Of a stretch of 5,040 bases of DNA, positions 1-5,040 are shown in pieces. The notes under the pieces were generated by a model, which saw only the letters and a list, made by a program, of their open reading frames with translations, was not told the DNA's origin and searched no databases. The DNA is from Clostridia bacterium (lineage in GTDB: Bacteria; Aerophobota; Aerophobia; Aerophobales; AE-B3A): the NCBI GenBank assembly GCA_009618505.1, contig WJOQ01000336.1, forward strand, positions 1 through 5,040, written 5' to 3'. A program made the position numbers and the translations under genes. Within the stretch, counting starts at the first letter, position 1. Each line of letters begins with the position of its first letter.

Positions 1-256
1 GGACTATCTCTTTCTTTACCTGCTTTCCTACACCGAGAATAACCATCGAATCATCGCACTCCTTCACTCTGGTAATAACATTAAGACTCTCCCATTCCAG
101 GGAGGAAAAATCAACAATCACAAGCTCTACCAGGGGAACAAGACTATCAACTCTCTCTCCCCCATCACATACGAGAATGAAATACTCCGGTCCCAAAAGA
201 TGACTTATAAAGTCCTTCTTTTGTTCTTTATCGCTTATAAGAAGTAGATTGCCCAT
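1..256 (-). CDS. Response-regulator-like protein, degenerate receiver domain (N-terminal 85 residues, runs off the window)
   Basis: This leftward reading frame starts at an ATG (256-254) and stays open to the window edge. The start is preceded by a purine-rich GAGAAG about five bases upstream and lies inside the end of the histidine kinase gene (29-base overlap), the usual place for a cognate response regulator. The visible 85 residues alternate hydrophobic strands and helices as a CheY-like receiver does: strand LLLIS (4-8), strand YFILVC (25-30), strand ELVIVDF (44-50) and strand MVILGV (71-76). Asp49 sits where the phosphorylated aspartate should be. Other signature residues look lost: the N-terminal acidic pair is only Asp9/Glu11, the usual P-G-x-D-G turn after the aspartate is absent, and the Thr/Ser expected at the end of strand 4 is Gly75/Val76. 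The output domain lies outside the window; an NtrC-type sigma54 activator is one possibility but cannot be seen. Response-regulator identity is an inference from fold pattern and position. Confidence 0.6.
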   Translation of the reverse strand, partial: MGNLLLISDKEQKKDFISHLLGPEYFILVCDGGERVDSLVPLVELVIVDFSSLEWESLNVITRVKECDDSMVILGVGKQVKKEIV

Positions 257-2744
257 AAATTCTTCTCTTTTCCTTAACAAAATGAGTTTTATTCTCGGGG
301 ATGGGCAGCAAGATGGTAAAACTTGCTCCTGAGTCGGTATTTCTCACCTTTATCTCTCCCTGATGAATCTGGATGATTTTGTAACAGATGTAAAGCCCTA
401 AGCCCGAGCCCTGTTGTTTGGTAGTGAAAAAGGGATCAAAGACTCTGTGCAGATAATTCTTAGGAATTCCACTTCCTTCATCGGTTATGCTGACTTCCAG
501 TAGTGATTTTTCCGTATTTCTATCCCTTCTCTTGCAGGTAGAAATACTTATCTTTCCTCCCTGGGGCATAGCTTGAATCGAGTTGACAAGAATATTAGAG
601 AAAGCTTCTTTCAGACTGAGTGGATCAGCCCATATCAGGGGGACAACTCCCTGATGGGTTAACTCTATTCTCACCTTTTGCTCCTTCAACTGAAGGGCAA
701 GAGGAGAGAGCACATCTTCAATTGCCTCTCGAACAGAGACCATCTCATATTGAGCCGCGTCAACCGAGCCCAGGTTAAGCATTCGGGTAATAAGGCTATC
801 AATCCTGTTTATTTCTGATGAGACCAAGGAATGAAAGTTGTTCCTGAACTCCTTATCTTCAAATTTTTCCGGAAGTAACTCGGTGAAGGTTCTGATTGAA
901 GAAAGAGGATTTTTGATTTCATGGGCCAATTGTGACACCATAGACCCTACGCTAGCTATTTTTTCAGTTTGTCTGATTTTTTCCTCTAATCTTCTCACTT
1001 CAGTGAAATCAGTAAGAATAACCACTATTTCGCCCTTTTTTTCCTTCTCATCTATAAGAGATACATTCAAATTAACTACCAAGGCATCGCTTTGTCCAAT
1101 TTTCAATGTAAGTTGGGGAATAGAAACAGGTTTTCTGGTTTGCCAGCACTTGAGAATAATCTGGCTGAGGGAAGAGGGCAATACTTTGGCTGTCTTTCCC
1201 AGCACTTCCTTGCAGGCAAGTCCAATCATCTCTTCCATTTTGCGATTGAAAGTGGTAATCTGTCCATCTCTATTGACCACTATAAGTCCACTATCTACGT
1301 TGTTCACTATACGTTCATTGTATTCTTTCATCCTCTGGATGCGTGAAAATAACTGAGCATTAGCAAGAGCCATAGCAGTCTGATCACTAAAAAGGGTTAG
1401 TGCTTGAAGTTCATAAGGAGAGAACAGGTCTCCCGACCTTTTTTCTCCCAGGAAGAGACATCCCTTAAGAAAATCTCTAGAAAATAGAGGGATGACCAGG
1501 GAAAAATCACTCTTCCTCAATCTATCTTCCAGGTTGTCTTCATTTTCAGTGTTTTTAAAAAGAGGGAGAATCTCTTCTCTAAGCAGGAGCCGCCTGTCCT
1601 TTTCTAACAAGTCAATAAGAGTTGAGCCTTGATTCAAAAAGATATCTTCGTTAAGCCAGGGTTTATCTTTTCTGTCTCCAATTTTGTCTTCCAAATAGTA
1701 GTTGCCGTTCTTTCCTCGAGCCAGCCATAGAGCTCCCCAATTCACATCAGTTGTCCGGACCACCGTCTGCAGAGAAAATCTGGAGAGAGTTTTGTTGTCT
1801 AAGATGGTCAGAAGCTTCTGGCTCGCTCTGGTCAAGTTATCGTAAGAGGTTCGAGCCCGTTTGAAAATTAAATTTTCTATCAATTGCTCTAATTTTCTGC
1901 GCAAGGGCACTAATACAAGCACCAAAAAAAAGCAAAAACCCAGGATATAAAGAAACAGCTTCAAGTTAGGAGCTATCGGTTGATAGAAAGTAATCAATGT
2001 AAATCCTATCAATAGCAAAAGGGAAAAAACAAGAACAGTAATGGTGGAGTAAATTAATCCCTTGCTCACAATTGTGCGTATGTCCATCAGTCGGCGTTTA
2101 AGTAGAGCATAGGCCAGAATTATCCCATAGCTCGGAACTACCAGAATTCCCAGGGGAGGAAGATTGATACCATAAATAGGCAGAAAGGTAGATATTCCTC
2201 CTCCCAGTCCCAGAATAGATGCCACCAGGCAATATCTTATTTGATTCTTCCGAAATCCTGAACTGTTTTTCAGAGCCTTGCCCATCAAGAAATATCCATA
2301 TACTATTAGGGAGAAAAACATCACACTGAATACGCTATAAACCGGTCCCGGTATCACATGATAACCCATTACCTCCTTGTAAGTGATCCCAGTTATCGAT
2401 AGCCTGGTAAAACTGAGTGATCCCAGAATTGAACCAACAAGATAAAACAAAGTTAACTGTCTTTTCCGACGGGGAACCTCACCCAATAAGATAAACACGA
2501 AGTGAACAAAAGTTACAGGAATAAAAATCCCTGCCAGATGGGAAAAGCGAAGCCAGAAAATTTGAGGATGAGGAGAAGTGTGGAAAATAAAGAGGCACAA
2601 AGCCCAAAGTCCACCGGCTCCATTCACCAATATAAATAATAATTTCTTCTCCTCTTCACGAGCTTTGATATAGCCAATAAGAGCTACCAAGAAAGAGGAA
2701 ATAACTACCGCCAGTAGACCATAATGATAAATAGTAGAATACAC
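228..2744 (-). CDS. Membrane-bound sensor histidine kinase (multi-TM, GAF, PAS, HisKA, HATPase)
   Basis: An 838-residue sensor kinase that would autophosphorylate on His608 and pass phosphate to a response regulator, probably the gene that overlaps its end. Residues 5-281 hold about nine hydrophobic segments (roughly 5-26, 34-54, 67-88, 97-112, 134-155, 169-190, 199-216, 229-254, 261-281). The stretch AYALLKRRLMDI (211-222) resembles the end of the 7TM N-terminal region found in many sensor kinases. A GAF-like domain follows (about 300-465, ending LGEKRSGDLFSPYE and a DQxAxAL helix), then a PAS domain (about 484-580, SGLIVVNRDGQI). The HisKA domain (590-660) has LAHEIKNPL with His608 and Asn612. 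The ATPase domain has an N box (Asn717, Asn721), G1 DEGSGIP (755-761), F box FDPFF (769-773) and G2 GSGLGL (779-784). Every catalytic box is intact. Translation starts at a GTG that shares its first G with the TAG stop of the synthase gene (TAGTG); only a weak AGG lies upstream, so coupled translation is likely. The signal sensed is unknown. Confidence 0.93.
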   Translation of the reverse strand: MYSTIYHYGLLAVVISSFLVALIGYIKAREEEKKLLFILVNGAGGLWALCLFIFHTSPHPQIFWLRFSHLAGIFIPVTFVHFVFILLGEVPRRKRQLTLFYLVGSILGSLSFTRLSITGITYKEVMGYHVIPGPVYSVFSVMFFSLIVYGYFLMGKALKNSSGFRKNQIRYCLVASILGLGGGISTFLPIYGINLPPLGILVVPSYGIILAYALLKRRLMDIRTIVSKGLIYSTITVLVFSLLLLIGFTLITFYQPIAPNLKLFLYILGFCFFLVLVLVPLRRKLEQLIENLIFKRARTSYDNLTRASQKLLTILDNKTLSRFSLQTVVRTTDVNWGALWLARGKNGNYYLEDKIGDRKDKPWLNEDIFLNQGSTLIDLLEKDRRLLLREEILPLFKNTENEDNLEDRLRKSDFSLVIPLFSRDFLKGCLFLGEKRSGDLFSPYELQALTLFSDQTAMALANAQLFSRIQRMKEYNERIVNNVDSGLIVVNRDGQITTFNRKMEEMIGLACKEVLGKTAKVLPSSLSQIILKCWQTRKPVSIPQLTLKIGQSDALVVNLNVSLIDEKEKKGEIVVILTDFTEVRRLEEKIRQTEKIASVGSMVSQLAHEIKNPLSSIRTFTELLPEKFEDKEFRNNFHSLVSSEINRIDSLITRMLNLGSVDAAQYEMVSVREAIEDVLSPLALQLKEQKVRIELTHQGVVPLIWADPLSLKEAFSNILVNSIQAMPQGGKISISTCKRRDRNTEKSLLEVSITDEGSGIPKNYLHRVFDPFFTTKQQGSGLGLYICYKIIQIHQGEIKVRNTDSGASFTILLPIPENKTHFVKEKRRIYGQSTSYKR

Positions 2745-4009
2745 TATGACAACCTATTTACTATGATACAGGTATTGTGTCCCCCAAACCCGAAAGAATT
2801 GGACATTGCAGTATCTATCCTGGCTACCCTGGCTTCATTAGGAGTATAATCCAGGTCACACTCAGAATCAGGAAATTCATAGTTTATGGTGGGGGGGATA
2901 AGATTATTTTCAATGGCCAGACAGGTTGCAGCAAGGTCCATAGCTCCAGTTGCCCCCATAGAGTGCCCGTATTCAGACTTAGTGGAGGATATAGCCAGAT
3001 TATAAGCGTGGGTTCCAAAGACTTTTTTTATTGCTCTGGTTTCTACTGTGTCATTTATCTGAGTCGAGGAACCATGAGCATTAATATAATCTATCTGTTG
3101 TGAGGAAAGTTTTGCATCAATTAGTGCCAGACGCATAGCCCGGCAGGCTTGCTCTGCAGTTGGTTCAGGAGATGTCATGTGGTAAGCGTCGGTGCTGGTT
3201 CCTACTCCGGCGATTTCTGCATAAACATAAGCTTCCCGCTCAAGTGCATGATTGAGTTCCTCCATAACCAGAATACAACTTCCTTCCCCCAGCACAAACC
3301 CATCCCTTAACTTATCAAAAGGCCGACAGGCCCTTTCAGGCTCTTCATTTCTTGTGGACATAGCCCCAGCCCTGCCTAATGCAGCTATGAATAATGCCAG
3401 AATAGGAGTCTCCACTCCTCCTGCTAAAACAACATCCACATGATTCTCTCTTATTCGATTAAAGGCATAGGCAATGGCTGTGGAACTTGCCGCGCAAGCA
3501 CCGGAAAGGGTAATACTACCTCCTTTTAGACCTAACTCAATACATATCTGAGCTACACAGGAATCATTATAAAATACCGTACTCAGAATGGGACTGACTT
3601 TACGAGCGCCATATTTGATAAAAGCCTTGTGTTGTTCTTCAGTAAGCTCTCCTCCGGCTATAGCTGTGCCCATGAATACAGTTGCTCGCTCCCTATCCTC
3701 TCTACCAAAATCAATACCAGCATCCTCTACAGCCATTTTTGTCGCTGCAATCCCATATTGAGAGAAACGGTCGGTTCTTCTAACCAGCTTTTTATCCATA
3801 AATAGGTGAGGGTCAAAATCCTTTATCTCCGCCGCTATTCTGACAGGAAGTTCGGAGGTGTCAAAACGAGTAATAGTACTAATTCCGGATTTTCCTGAGC
3901 TAAGAGATTTTTGAAAGACTTCCTTGCCAATCCCTATGGGACTGACCACTCCTATCCCTGTAATTACCACCCTTCTTTTTAGAACCATACCTGAACTACC
4001 TTTGCTCAT
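2744..4009 (-). CDS. fabF: 3-oxoacyl-[acyl-carrier-protein] synthase, FabF/KAS II type
   Basis: A condensing enzyme of fatty-acid elongation: it takes an acyl chain from acyl-ACP onto its cysteine and joins it to malonyl-ACP with loss of CO2. The 421 residues match the usual FabF length and begin with the family opening RRVVITGIGVVSPIG (12-26). The nucleophile is Cys172 (SGACAAS). His312 (NAHGSST), Lys344 (STKSEYGHS) and His349 complete the active site, and the glycine-rich SNSFGFGGHN (403-412) carries the gatekeeper Phe408. Cys, both His and Lys sit exactly nine residues later than in E. coli FabF, which fits a slightly extended N-terminus. A second ATG at 3988-3986 would give a start (MVLKRRVVITG) closer to typical homologues and has AAAGG upstream; the 4009 ATG has AGG eight bases upstream, so the start is unsettled. 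No acyl carrier protein or other fab gene is visible; the next gene in the operon is a sensor kinase. The symbol reflects family; a role as a specialised elongating synthase is possible. Confidence 0.93.
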   Translation of the reverse strand: MSKGSSGMVLKRRVVITGIGVVSPIGIGKEVFQKSLSSGKSGISTITRFDTSELPVRIAAEIKDFDPHLFMDKKLVRRTDRFSQYGIAATKMAVEDAGIDFGREDRERATVFMGTAIAGGELTEEQHKAFIKYGARKVSPILSTVFYNDSCVAQICIELGLKGGSITLSGACAASSTAIAYAFNRIRENHVDVVLAGGVETPILALFIAALGRAGAMSTRNEEPERACRPFDKLRDGFVLGEGSCILVMEELNHALEREAYVYAEIAGVGTSTDAYHMTSPEPTAEQACRAMRLALIDAKLSSQQIDYINAHGSSTQINDTVETRAIKKVFGTHAYNLAISSTKSEYGHSMGATGAMDLAATCLAIENNLIPPTINYEFPDSECDLDYTPNEARVARIDTAMSNSFGFGGHNTCIIVNRLS

Positions 4010-4097
4010 TTAATCTACCTGGAATCTCCAGCACAATTGCCTGCACTATCCGTCCGGTAATTCTCAAATTCAGAACAAACTTAATTATTACATTCAT
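3996..4097 (-). CDS. Possible 33-codon leader ORF overlapping the synthase start
   Basis: After the predicted leftward promoter, the first ATG (4097-4095) opens a 33-codon frame (MNVIIKFVLNLRITGRIVQ...) that ends at TAG 3998-3996. It overlaps the upstream synthase start (4009) in another frame and stops eight bases before the second possible synthase ATG (3988). The peptide is hydrophobic and basic. No strong Shine-Dalgarno stands before it and no family is recognised. It could be a translated leader that couples ribosomes onto the synthase, or a chance open frame in the leader. Confidence 0.2.
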   Translation of the reverse strand: MNVIIKFVLNLRITGRIVQAIVLEIPGRLNEQR

Positions 4098-4118
4098 GAG
4101 GTCCCGTTTTTGACTGCT

Positions 4119-4147
4119 ACTATACCCCTTCCCTTATAATCCGTCAA
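4119..4147 (-). promoter_or_regulatory. Sigma70-like promoter of the synthase-kinase operon
   Basis: On the minus strand a TTGACG -35 box (4147-4142) is followed after 17 bases by a TATAGT -10 box (4124-4119). Each box has a single mismatch to consensus and the spacing is optimal. Transcription would begin near 4112, giving a leader of about 100 bases before the 4009 start. It is the only strong leftward promoter seen upstream of the synthase. Confidence 0.65.
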
Positions 4148-4182
4148 CCAGATATTACCTTCGGCAGCCTGGGGAGGTTGAC
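4143..4182. repeat. 7-bp inverted repeat between the divergent -35 boxes
   Basis: GTCAACC (4143-4149) and GGTTGAC (4176-4182) are perfect inverted copies separated by 26 bases. Each arm overlaps the -35 box of one of two promoters that point away from each other. Part of the symmetry follows from both promoters using TTGAC, but the match extends two bases (GG) beyond it. It could be a dyad for a regulator acting on both directions, or just the consequence of back-to-back promoters. Confidence 0.4.
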
Positions 4183-4205
4183 ATGAGTACGATTTGTATT
4201 ATAGT
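4178..4205 (+). promoter_or_regulatory. Sigma70-like promoter of the ribbon-helix-helix gene
   Basis: A consensus TTGACA (4178-4183) is followed after 16 bases by TATAGT (4200-4205). Transcription would start near 4212, leaving a leader of about 140 bases before the gene at 4352. The segment TTGTATTATA that runs into the -10 box recurs at the same position in the promoter at 4954-4981. Confidence 0.65.
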
Positions 4206-4223
4206 ATATTAAAGTATATAATA
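4195..4223. promoter_or_regulatory. Candidate operator: GTAT repeats and AT-rich dyad over the -10 box
   Basis: GTAT occurs at 4196, 4204 and 4214; the last two copies belong to a direct repeat AGTATAT (4203-4209 and 4213-4219) with a 10-base period. The same stretch carries an inverted pair TATTATA (4197-4203) and TATAATA (4217-4223). Ribbon-helix-helix proteins commonly bind short tandem or inverted repeats of about one helical turn over their own promoter, so this is a plausible autoregulatory site for the downstream gene. The region is very AT-rich, which makes chance repeats likely. Confidence 0.3.
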
Positions 4224-4351
4224 AAATAATATAAAAGCAAGAAAAATAGTTGTTTCTAATAATCATCGGGGAGAGTAACTAAATAAAAAAGGAAGGGAAA
4301 CTTTCAATTCCGATAAAAGCAAACTAGCCAAAATAAGGAGATGAAAGGTAT
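4212..4351 (+). other. Untranslated leader of the ribbon-helix-helix gene, with a possible stem-loop
   Basis: About 140 bases lie between the predicted transcription start and the coding region. ATCGGGG (4265-4271) can pair with TTCCGAT (4308-4314) with two G-U pairs, enclosing a smaller hairpin GGAAG (4291-4295) and CTTTC (4301-4305) around a GGAAA loop. No known riboswitch or T-box consensus was recognised. An AAGGAG at 4335-4340 and an AAAGG at 4344-4348 provide ribosome binding for the ATG at 4352 or the adjacent one at 4355. Confidence 0.3.
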
Positions 4352-4660
4352 ATGATGATAAGCGTCTATTACCGCCAGGAGGATGAGTGGATCTTACAAA
4401 AAGTAGATGAGATATGTGTGAGGCAGAGAAAAAGCAGAAGCGCAGTAATCTTATCTATACTGGAGCATTACTTTGAGCGAGGGAAGAAAATGGGACAGAT
4501 TTTTCGGGATATGGGACTCATTTCTGAGAAACAACTTGAGGACACCCTCAAACTCCAGGAAATAGATAAACAGAGAAAAAAAATAGGACAGATGTTAAGG
4601 GAAGAGGGAATAATCAATGAAAGGCATATCCAAAGAGCACTCACGCTCCAGAGGAAATAA
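4352..4660 (+). CDS. Small protein joining a ribbon-helix-helix DNA-binding domain to tandem MshEN-like motifs
   Basis: A 102-residue protein with two recognisable parts. Residues 3-43 read as a ribbon-helix-helix (CopG/MetJ-type) DNA-binding domain: strand ISVYY, a first helix through EDEWILQKVDEI, the typical KSRSAV turn (27-32) and a second helix to about 43. Residues 46-69 and 77-100 are two 24-residue repeats. Both follow the MshEN pattern (Arg/Lys-hydrophobic-Gly, hydrophobic at position 6, Gly at 10, two hydrophobics at 11-12, hydrophobics at 17 and 21, Gln at 24); the repeats carry Lys46/Gly48/Gly55/Gln69 and Lys77/Gly79/Gly86/Gln100. In MshE and related type II secretion or pilus ATPases two such motifs bind c-di-GMP; there the first residue is usually Arg and the linker five residues, here Lys and seven. 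No ATPase domain follows: the gene stops just after repeat two. The gene stands alone, with its own promoter, divergent from the lipid/sensor operon. It probably acts as a dimeric transcription regulator; ligand binding is inferred. Confidence 0.8.
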   Translation: MMISVYYRQEDEWILQKVDEICVRQRKSRSAVILSILEHYFERGKKMGQIFRDMGLISEKQLEDTLKLQEIDKQRKKIGQMLREEGIINERHIQRALTLQRK

Positions 4661-4671
4661 GATGGAATGCC

Positions 4672-4701
4672 TTGAGCTCCTAGCTTAAACGTTCTATTTT
4701 T
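4672..4701 (+). terminator. Weak candidate Rho-independent terminator
   Basis: TTGAGCT (4672-4678) and AGCTTAA (4682-4688) can form a seven-pair stem, one pair being G-U, with a three-base loop. A run of five T (4697-4701) follows after an eight-base gap. It lies 12 bases after the stop codon of the ribbon-helix-helix gene, which is where a terminator is expected, but the stem is AT-rich and the T run is distant. Confidence 0.3.
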
Positions 4702-4726
4702 CTAAAGATAAGACTCTAGCTACCTC

Positions 4727-4918
4727 TCATGCACTATCTTCTCTTTTGCCTTTGTAAAATTCATCCACCCAGTTCTTGTCCCTCCTCAGTTTCCAATTTC
4801 TATCTGTAAGACGTGTCCTTTTGTCGATTTTCTGAGCAAAATAGTACCCACCAGCCAGAGCTATCCCAATAAACAGAAAAATAAAACCTGAAAGAATAGT
4901 TGACTCTAGATGCGGCGT
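4727..4918 (-). CDS. Possible small single-pass membrane protein without an ordinary start codon
   Basis: This leftward frame is open from the TAA at 4921-4919 down to TGA at 4729-4727. It encodes a hydrophobic segment (ILSGFIFLFIGIALAGGYYF) followed by a strongly charged tail (AQKIDKRTRLTDRNWKL and on to KGKREDSA). That layout is typical of a small inner-membrane protein with a cytoplasmic C-terminus. There is no ATG, GTG or TTG before the membrane segment; the earliest unusual start would be ATT at 4897-4895, with no Shine-Dalgarno. A neighbouring frame upstream (YKRTGRAKRRI, about 4945-4910) ends at TAG directly before it, and loss of two bases there would join the two. It may therefore be a broken gene remnant, a gene using a rare start, or chance. 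No family was recognised. Confidence 0.35.
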   Translation of the reverse strand, partial: TPHLESTILSGFIFLFIGIALAGGYYFAQKIDKRTRLTDRNWKLRRDKNWVDEFYKGKREDSA

Positions 4919-4953
4919 TTAGCCCGACCAGTCCTTTTATACAAATGGGGGGC

Positions 4954-4981
4954 TTGACATTTTCATATATTGTATTATAAT
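4954..4981 (+). promoter_or_regulatory. Consensus sigma70-type promoter reading out of the right end
   Basis: TTGACA (4954-4959) and TATAAT (4976-4981) both match the sigma70 consensus exactly and are 16 bases apart. Transcription would begin near 4988, only about 16 bases before the ATG at 5004. TGTAT is repeated with a 10-base period over the -10 box (4971-4975 and 4981-4985), and ATTATAAT (4974-4981) is a perfect palindrome. Lined up from the -35 box, the first 33 bases match the promoter at 4178 at 22 positions. Confidence 0.75.
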
Positions 4982-5003
4982 GTATGTGGTGCTGATATAA
5001 CCC

Positions 5004-5040
5004 ATGTCAAACTATGTTATTCTCATAGATGGCCAAAATT
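5004..5040 (+). CDS. Start of a rightward gene, possibly an NYN-domain protein (12 codons visible)
   Basis: An ATG 16 bases after the predicted transcription start opens a frame that reads MSNYVILIDGQN to the window edge. A hydrophobic strand ending in Ile-Asp-Gly-x-Asn at the extreme N-terminus resembles the first acidic motif of NYN/PIN-like RNase domains (LabA/DUF88 and YacP types). Twelve residues cannot establish a family. No clear Shine-Dalgarno precedes it, so initiation may rely on the short leader. An alternative ATG at 5029 (MAKI, another frame) has no better ribosome binding signal. Confidence 0.4.
   Translation, partial: MSNYVILIDGQN

Noticed and set aside
838..1356. Long rightward open frames (838-1356 and 1092-1346) inside the kinase gene.
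   Set aside because: They run antisense to intact GAF/PAS/HisKA coding sequence, show no recognisable domain, and have the look of mirror frames of a conserved gene.
2777..3443. Rightward open frames at 2777-3103 and 3252-3443 within the synthase gene.
   Set aside because: Both lie antisense to well-conserved synthase motifs (His312, Lys344 and Cys-proximal regions) and their translations resemble no protein.
4308..4332. A GATAAAAGCAAACTAGCC stretch recalling the 5' half of class I c-di-GMP riboswitches, tempting next to a possible c-di-GMP-binding protein.
   Set aside because: The second conserved block (GACGCAAAGC-type) and the closing stems are absent, and the start codon follows within about 25 bases, leaving no room for the rest of the aptamer.
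4341..4355. A four-codon ORF (ATG at 4341, stop overlapping the start of the regulator gene).
   Set aside because: AAGGAG directly abuts this ATG with no spacing, so it is unlikely to be initiated; it probably arises by chance from the ribosome binding region.
4712..4909. An 8-bp direct repeat GACTCTAG at 4712-4719 and 4902-4909 bracketing the small membrane-protein frame, like a target-site duplication.
   Set aside because: The bracketed 182 bases have no terminal inverted repeats and no transposase, so a chance repeat is more likely than an insertion.
4954..5010. An inverted repeat TTGACAT (4954-4960) and ATGTCAA (5004-5010).
   Set aside because: One arm is the -35 box and the other the start codon region of the next gene; arms of 7 bp at 43 bp distance are expected by chance.
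5008..5013. A minus-strand TTGACA that could drive the small membrane-protein frame leftward.
   Set aside because: The only minus-strand TATAAT-like box lies about 25 bases away, too far for a sigma70 promoter, and no closer -10 was seen.

Overview
The window is bacterial: intron-free genes, Shine-Dalgarno-type starts, one GTG start, overlapping genes in an operon, and sigma70-like -35/-10 boxes. Base composition leans to AT, strongly so between genes. No rRNA, tRNA, insertion sequence, CRISPR array or plasmid origin was recognised. The genus cannot be named from the sequence; the gene content would suit a free-living, possibly uncultivated, lineage.

Layout. About four fifths of the window is one leftward (minus-strand) operon. 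In transcription order it encodes a FabF-type 3-oxoacyl-ACP synthase with an intact Cys-His-Lys-His active site (4009 to 2744), a large membrane-bound histidine kinase built as nine predicted membrane segments, GAF, PAS, HisKA and HATPase (2744 to 228), and the first 85 residues of what looks like a partner response regulator with an eroded receiver domain (256 to beyond position 1). The first junction is a one-base TAGTG overlap and the second a 29-base overlap, so the three proteins are probably translated together. This pairs a lipid-synthesis enzyme with a complete two-component sensor, which suggests (inference) a link between membrane lipid state and signalling.

A 342-base divergent control region (4010-4351) follows. 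It holds a good leftward promoter for the operon and a good rightward promoter for a small gene at 4352-4660. The -35 boxes lie back to back and form a 7-bp inverted repeat.

The small rightward gene is the most interesting item. Its 102-residue product joins an N-terminal ribbon-helix-helix DNA-binding domain to two tandem 24-residue motifs that closely follow the c-di-GMP-binding MshEN consensus found at the N-terminus of type II secretion/pilus ATPases. It may be a compact c-di-GMP-responsive transcription factor. Its own promoter and a second rightward promoter near the window's right edge (4954-4981) share an unusual amount of sequence, including GTAT repeats over the -10 box, so both could be targets of this protein (inference).

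The right end (4661-5040) holds a weak candidate terminator, a leftward open frame for a single-pass membrane protein with no ordinary start codon (4727-4918), the second promoter, and the first 12 codons of a rightward gene whose start resembles NYN-type RNase domains but is too short to identify.
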